A stretch of DNA of 64,000 nucleotides from Actinoallomurus purpureus (GTDB lineage: Bacteria > Actinomycetota > Actinomycetes > Streptosporangiales > Streptosporangiaceae): NCBI RefSeq assembly GCF_024055795.1, contig NZ_JAMXMY010000001.1, forward strand, positions 248,001 to 312,000, written 5' to 3'. Below are positions 60,269-64,000 of the stretch, one piece after another. The notes below the pieces were generated by a model. That model searched no databases and was not told the origin of the DNA. It was given only the letters and a program-made list of their open reading frames with translations. The position numbers were made by a program, and so were the translations under genes. How positions within the stretch are numbered: position 1 is the stretch's first letter; the number at the start of each line of letters is the position of its first letter.

Positions 60269-61615
60269 TCAGACGTCCGCCCGCTCCCGGTGGGAACGGA
60301 TTAGATCGGCGTAGCGGAGCCCGCTGTCCTTGACCGTCCGCTCCTGTGTCGCGAAGTCGACGTGGACCAGGCCGAAGCGGGGGGCGTAGCCGGCCGCCCA
60401 TTCGAAGTTGTCCAGCAGCGACCAGGCGAAGTATCCGGCCAGCGGTGCGCCGCGCCGTACCGCCGACGCGCACGCCGCGAGATGCTCTTCCAGGTAATCG
60501 GCGCGCTCGGGGTCGTGCACCCGCCCGCCGCCGACGGTGTCGGTCCACGCCGAGCCGTTCTCGGTGACGTACATCCGGGGCGGCCGGTACTCCTCGGCGA
60601 CCCGGGTCAGGATGCTCTCCAGCCCGTCCGGTTCGATCACCCAGTCCAGCCCGGTGAGCCGGCGGCCGGCCGGGGTGGTCTCCCGGACGTACGGCGGCGC
60701 CCCCTCGGGGTCGTCCGCGACGACGGCCGGCCGGTAGTAGTTCACCCCGAGCCAGTCCAGCGGTGCCCCGATGACCTCCAGGTCGCCGGGCTGTTCGGGA
60801 AGGTCGACTCCGTACACCTCGAGCATGTCGGCGGGGAAGCCCCGCCCGAAGACCGGGTCGAGCCACCAGCGGTTGGTGTGCCCGTCGAAGCGGGCGGCCG
60901 CTGCCGCGTCGGTGGCCGAGTCACCGGCGGGCTCCACCGGGTTCAGCAGGTGCACGATGCCGACCTGCGCGCCGGGCACGGTGGCCCGCAGGGCCTGCGC
61001 CGCCAGCCCGTGGCCGAGGAGCAGGTGGTACGACGCGGGTACGGCCGCCTTGACGTCCGTGAGGCCCGGCGCGTGGCGGCCTTCGAGGTGGCCGATCCAG
61101 GCGGCGCACATCGGCTCGTTCAGAGTGGCCCAGGCGGTGACGCGGTCGCCGAGCCGTTCGGCGACGCACGCGGTGTAGTCGGCGAAGCGCCGGGCGGTGT
61201 CGCGGTCGGTCCAGCCCCCGGCGTCCTGCAACACCTGCGGCAGGTCCCAGTGGTAGAGCGTGGGGAACGGCGTGATGCCCGCGTCGAGCAGGGTGTCGAC
61301 GAGACGGTCGTAGAAGGCCAGCCCGGGAGGGTTCACGGGACCGGCCCCGCCGGGCATGACGCGCGGCCAGGCGATGGAGAATCGGTAGGCGGTCACGCCC
61401 AGCCGCTTCATGATCTCGATGTCCTCCGGCCAGCGGTGATAGTGGTCGCACGCCACATCGCCGTGGTCGCCGCCGTCCACCTTCCCCGGGGTGTGGCTGA
61501 AGGTGTCCCAGATCGACGGGGACCGGCCGTCCTCGTCGACCGCGCCTTCGATCTGGTAGGAGGAGGTCGCCACGCCCCATGCGAAGTCCACGGGGAGCGG
61601 GCTGAGGTGATCCAC
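60269..61615 (-). CDS. GH1 family beta-glucosidase
   Basis: A 448-residue cytosolic beta-glucosidase. It shows [20 protein letters not shown], the acid/base Glu167 in TLNEP, VNYYRP and the nucleophile Glu352 in VTENGSAW. The C-terminal DNFEWAAGY motif is present. It hydrolyses imported cellobiose or other beta-glucosides. GTG with AAAGG starts it. It is the last gene of the SBP-permease-permease-GH1 order seen in cebEFG-bglC loci. Confidence 0.95.
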   Translation of the reverse strand: MDHLSPLPVDFAWGVATSSYQIEGAVDEDGRSPSIWDTFSHTPGKVDGGDHGDVACDHYHRWPEDIEIMKRLGVTAYRFSIAWPRVMPGGAGPVNPPGLAFYDRLVDTLLDAGITPFPTLYHWDLPQVLQDAGGWTDRDTARRFADYTACVAERLGDRVTAWATLNEPMCAAWIGHLEGRHAPGLTDVKAAVPASYHLLLGHGLAAQALRATVPGAQVGIVHLLNPVEPAGDSATDAAAAARFDGHTNRWWLDPVFGRGFPADMLEVYGVDLPEQPGDLEVIGAPLDWLGVNYYRPAVVADDPEGAPPYVRETTPAGRRLTGLDWVIEPDGLESILTRVAEEYRPPRMYVTENGSAWTDTVGGGRVHDPERADYLEEHLAACASAVRRGAPLAGYFAWSLLDNFEWAAGYAPRFGLVHVDFATQERTVKDSGLRYADLIRSHRERADV

Positions 61616-61646
61616 GGAGTGCCTTTCTGCGGTGGTGGGAGGGCGT

Positions 61647-62504
61647 TCACTTGACGGCGCCGGCGGTGAGACCGGCGACCAGGTAGCGCTGCAGGAGAAG
61701 GAATCCGGCGACCACTGGCACGCTGACGACCAGCGAGGCGGCCATCACCTGGTTCCAGTACACGTCGGTCTCGGTCGCGTAGGCGCGCAGGCCGATGGCG
61801 AGGGTGCGGGTCGTGTCGTTGGTCATGACGGACGCGAACAGCACCTCACTCCACGCGGTCATGAAGGCGTAGATCGCCACGGCGACGATGCCGGGGAGCG
61901 ACGCCGGGACGATGACGCGGAACAGCGCGCGGAGCGGGCCGCACCCGTCCACGAGCGCGGCCTCGTCGAGTCCCCGGGGGATCGAGTCGAAGTAGCCGAC
62001 GAGCATCCAGATGGAGAAGGGGAGCGAGAAGGTGAGGTAGGTGAGGATCAGCCCGCCGCGCGATCCGTACAGGGCGATCCCGGTCGCGTTCCCGATGCCG
62101 ACGTAGAGCAGGAAGAGCGGTAGCAGGAACAGGATTCCCGGGAACATCTGGGTGGACAGGACGGTGATCGTGAACACGCGCTTGCCGCGGAAGCGGTACC
62201 GGCTCACGGCGTACGCCGCGAAGATCGCCACCACAACGGACAGCCCGGTCGCCGCGCTCGCCACGACGATCGAGTTGACGAAGTAACGGCCGAGCGGGAT
62301 GGTCCGCCAGATGTCGACGTACGGGCGGACGGTGAGGTGCTCCGGGATCCAGCGGAACGCACCGGTGACGTCCCGCAGCGGCTTGAGCGAACTGCTCAGC
62401 ATCACGTAGACCGGGAGCAGCGAGAAGACGGTCAGCAGCGTGAGGACGATCCGCCGGGTCCAGACGAAGGACGGCGGCGGCGCCGTCGGCGAGCGCTCAG
62501 GCAC
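61647..62504 (-). CDS. sugar ABC permease, MalG/CebG-like
   Basis: A 285-residue inner-membrane permease of the CUT1 class with six helices. The ATPase-binding EAA loop is [21 protein letters not shown]. It has [14 protein letters not shown] near the periplasmic gate. GTG 62504 follows GAGGAGG and overlaps the upstream permease stop by 8 bp. Confidence 0.93.
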   Translation of the reverse strand: MPERSPTAPPPSFVWTRRIVLTLLTVFSLLPVYVMLSSSLKPLRDVTGAFRWIPEHLTVRPYVDIWRTIPLGRYFVNSIVVASAATGLSVVVAIFAAYAVSRYRFRGKRVFTITVLSTQMFPGILFLLPLFLLYVGIGNATGIALYGSRGGLILTYLTFSLPFSIWMLVGYFDSIPRGLDEAALVDGCGPLRALFRVIVPASLPGIVAVAIYAFMTAWSEVLFASVMTNDTTRTLAIGLRAYATETDVYWNQVMAASLVVSVPVVAGFLLLQRYLVAGLTAGAVK

Positions 62505-63492
62505 GGTTCCTCCTCGTTCGGTTCGTGACCAGCAGGTACCCGGCCGTCACCAGGGACAGGAACAGGAGCATGAGCACGGACATCGCCGAGCCCGCGCCGA
62601 AGTTCCAGGTGACGAACGAGGCCGAGTAGATGTGCACGGAGATCAGGTCCCCGGCGGCCGGCGCCGACCGGCCGAACAGCACGTACGGCGTCGCGAAGTC
62701 GTTGAACGTCCACAGGAACAGCACCAGCACGAGCACCTGGTTGATGGACCGCAGCGACGGCATCGTGATCAGCCGGATCTGCTGCCAGATCCCGGCACCG
62801 TCGATCGCCGAGGCCTCGTACAGCTCACGCGGGACGTTCTGCAGGCCGGCCATCACGCACAGGAACGCGAAGGGCCAGTTACGCCAGACGGAGACCACCA
62901 GCAGGGAGAAGAAGCTGTTGTCGCCGATCAGCCAGAACGACGGCTTGCCGGTGACGCCCAACTGGTCGTGCAGGACGTGGTTCACCAGCCCGTTGTCGTG
63001 CTGGAACATGAACGCCCAGACGATCACCGAGGCGTACAACGGCAGCGCGTACGGCGTGAGGAACACCGCGCGCAGCACGCCGCGGCCGCGGAAGCGGTCC
63101 TGCATCAGGATGGCCGCCGTCGTTCCGAGCAGCCAGCACAGGCCCACGGCCAGCACGGTGAAGGCGCAGGTGACCAGGAAGGAGTCGAGCAACGCCCGGC
63201 CGATCGGCGCGTCGAACCTCACGGCCACCCGGTAGTTGCCCGCGCCCGTCCAGGGCGCCCCCCACCAGTGGCGGATGTAGAGCTGCGTGAGCTCCTTGAA
63301 GCTCATCACCACGCCGAGGACCATCGGGATGACGTGGACGATGAGCTCGAAGAACAGCGCGGGCAGCAGGAGGAGGTAGGGCAGGCCGCCTCGGCGGACC
63401 CGCTCGGGAATGTGGAACAGGCCTCTCCGGCCGCGCCCGGGACCAGAGTCCCGGCCGGCCGGAGGCGCCTGACGGTCTACGGTCGTCGTCAT
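62497..63492 (-). CDS. sugar ABC permease, MalF/CebF-like
   Basis: A 331-residue permease, partner of the preceding one, with the EAA loop YEASAIDGAGIWQQIRLITMP. The basic, Pro-rich N-terminus (about 30 residues) precedes the first of six helices (LPYLLLLPALFFELIVHVI). ATG 63492 lies 14 bp after the binding-protein stop; the ribosome site is weak. Confidence 0.92.
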   Translation of the reverse strand: MTTTVDRQAPPAGRDSGPGRGRRGLFHIPERVRRGGLPYLLLLPALFFELIVHVIPMVLGVVMSFKELTQLYIRHWWGAPWTGAGNYRVAVRFDAPIGRALLDSFLVTCAFTVLAVGLCWLLGTTAAILMQDRFRGRGVLRAVFLTPYALPLYASVIVWAFMFQHDNGLVNHVLHDQLGVTGKPSFWLIGDNSFFSLLVVSVWRNWPFAFLCVMAGLQNVPRELYEASAIDGAGIWQQIRLITMPSLRSINQVLVLVLFLWTFNDFATPYVLFGRSAPAAGDLISVHIYSASFVTWNFGAGSAMSVLMLLFLSLVTAGYLLVTNRTRRNRA

Positions 63493-63506
63493 CGGTGGTG
63501 GCACGC

Positions 63507-64000
63507 CTACATCTGCTGCTGGGCCTTGGCCAGCCTGGCCTGGACGGACTGCGTCGTCACCGGGCGGCCGGCCGCGGCGTCGGCGAGCAGGTCCTTCACC
63601 GCGCCGCCGACGAGCTCTTCGAACTGCGACTCCTTGGGCACCTGCGGGAGCGGAGCGGCGCTGGTCGCGATGACGTTGCGCAGGACGGTCAGCTCGGGCG
63701 TGGAGAAGGCCGGGTCCTGCGACGCGGTCTTGACCGGCGGGATCGATCCGTACTCGCCGTTGAGCTTCTTCTGCTCGGCGTCGCTCGTCATGAACTTCAC
63801 GAACTTGAGCGCGCCGTCGAGGTTGCCGGAGTTCTTGAAGACGGCCATGTTGATGCCCGCGACCATCGAGTCGATGTTCTGGCCCGGTCCGGGCGTGCCG
63901 GACTGGACGGGCACCGGCGCCACGGCGTACTGGTCGGGCTTCATGCCGTGTTTTTGGAGGTTGGGCCCGGCGGCCTGCCACAGCAGCATGGCGGCCTTGC
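63507..64000 (-). CDS. extracellular sugar-binding protein (SBP), partial
   Basis: The visible 164 residues are the C-terminal part of a CUT1-type solute-binding protein. They show KAAMLLWQAAGPNLQKHG, DQYAVAPVPVQSGTPGPGQN, GGALKFVKFMTSDAEQKKLN-like segments, and a final Gln-rich LAKAQQQM. The signal peptide and N-lobe lie beyond the window. It heads the GH1 operon; the preferred sugar would be cellobiose by analogy with CebE. Confidence 0.9.
   Translation of the reverse strand, partial: KAAMLLWQAAGPNLQKHGMKPDQYAVAPVPVQSGTPGPGQNIDSMVAGINMAVFKNSGNLDGALKFVKFMTSDAEQKKLNGEYGSIPPVKTASQDPAFSTPELTVLRNVIATSAAPLPQVPKESQFEELVGGAVKDLLADAAAGRPVTTQSVQARLAKAQQQM

Noticed and set aside
61600-61646. CebR-type operator before the GH1 gene
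   Set aside because: TGGGAGGGC matches only one half of the known TGGGAGCGCTCCCA box; the real site, if any, should lie beyond the window end.

Overview
The sequence is about 70% GC with dense protein-coding genes, frequent GTG starts and GGAGG-type ribosome sites. Gene families such as DUF574 methyltransferases, DUF5999, TrmB beside an S53 peptidase, ROK and TetR regulators, CAP-domain and secreted F5/8 proteins point to a saprophytic filamentous actinomycete. My inference is Streptosporangiales (Actinomadura or Actinoallomurus-like); I cannot prove the genus.

Layout. 1-4.8 kb: an SDR oxidoreductase between gene remnants, then a secreted S53 (sedolisin) peptidase divergent from a TrmB regulator. 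4.9-5.7 kb: a compact array of seven tRNAs or tRNA-like genes, the first five separated by strong hairpins. 5.9-16.9 kb: accessory redox and hydrolase genes with TetR and MarR regulators, several palindromic operators, a proline iminopeptidase, a CAP protein and an acyltransferase. 17-23.4 kb: glutamate decarboxylase, an atypical cytochrome P450, IS remnants, small secreted proteins, a broken SWIM protein and a DUF574 methyltransferase. A 169-bp segment near 16.9 kb recurs near 22.3 kb and records a duplication followed by complementary gene loss. 23.4-33.8 kb: a sugar module with a DeoR regulator, two RbsA-type ATPases, an RbsB-like lipoprotein, two RbsC-like permeases and a secreted GH2 enzyme. 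33.8-35.3 kb: an MFS gene bracketed by two copies of the upstream permease 3' end.

36.1-38.8 kb: a four-gene minus-strand unit encoding a cupredoxin lipoprotein, a Tat metallophosphoesterase, an ECF sigma factor and a membrane Rieske protein shaped like an anti-sigma factor. This is the best candidate here for an undescribed regulatory system. 39-47.5 kb: a mosaic, partly lower-GC zone with a GH11 xylanase/CE4 deacetylase operon, a partial duplicate of the deacetylase 3' end, small membrane or secreted ORFs, IS fragments, a Clp-N protein and pseudogenes. 47.5-52.4 kb: envelope-type genes (CDP-alcohol phosphotransferase, methyltransferase, flippase-like protein, membrane sulfatase). 52.5-57.6 kb: a ROK regulator divergent from a secreted F5/8 beta-helix protein, a chimeric remnant and a flavoprotein. 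57.6-64 kb: a hydrolase, a methyltransferase, a Uma2 nuclease, and an SBP-permease-permease-GH1 operon ordered like cebEFG-bglC, cut by the window end.

Overall theme: uptake and breakdown of plant polysaccharide (xylan, beta-glucosides, beta-galactosides), set among many decayed genes. I count more than fifteen truncated, frameshifted or nonsense-interrupted genes, suggesting a recombining, subtelomeric-like or accessory chromosome region.
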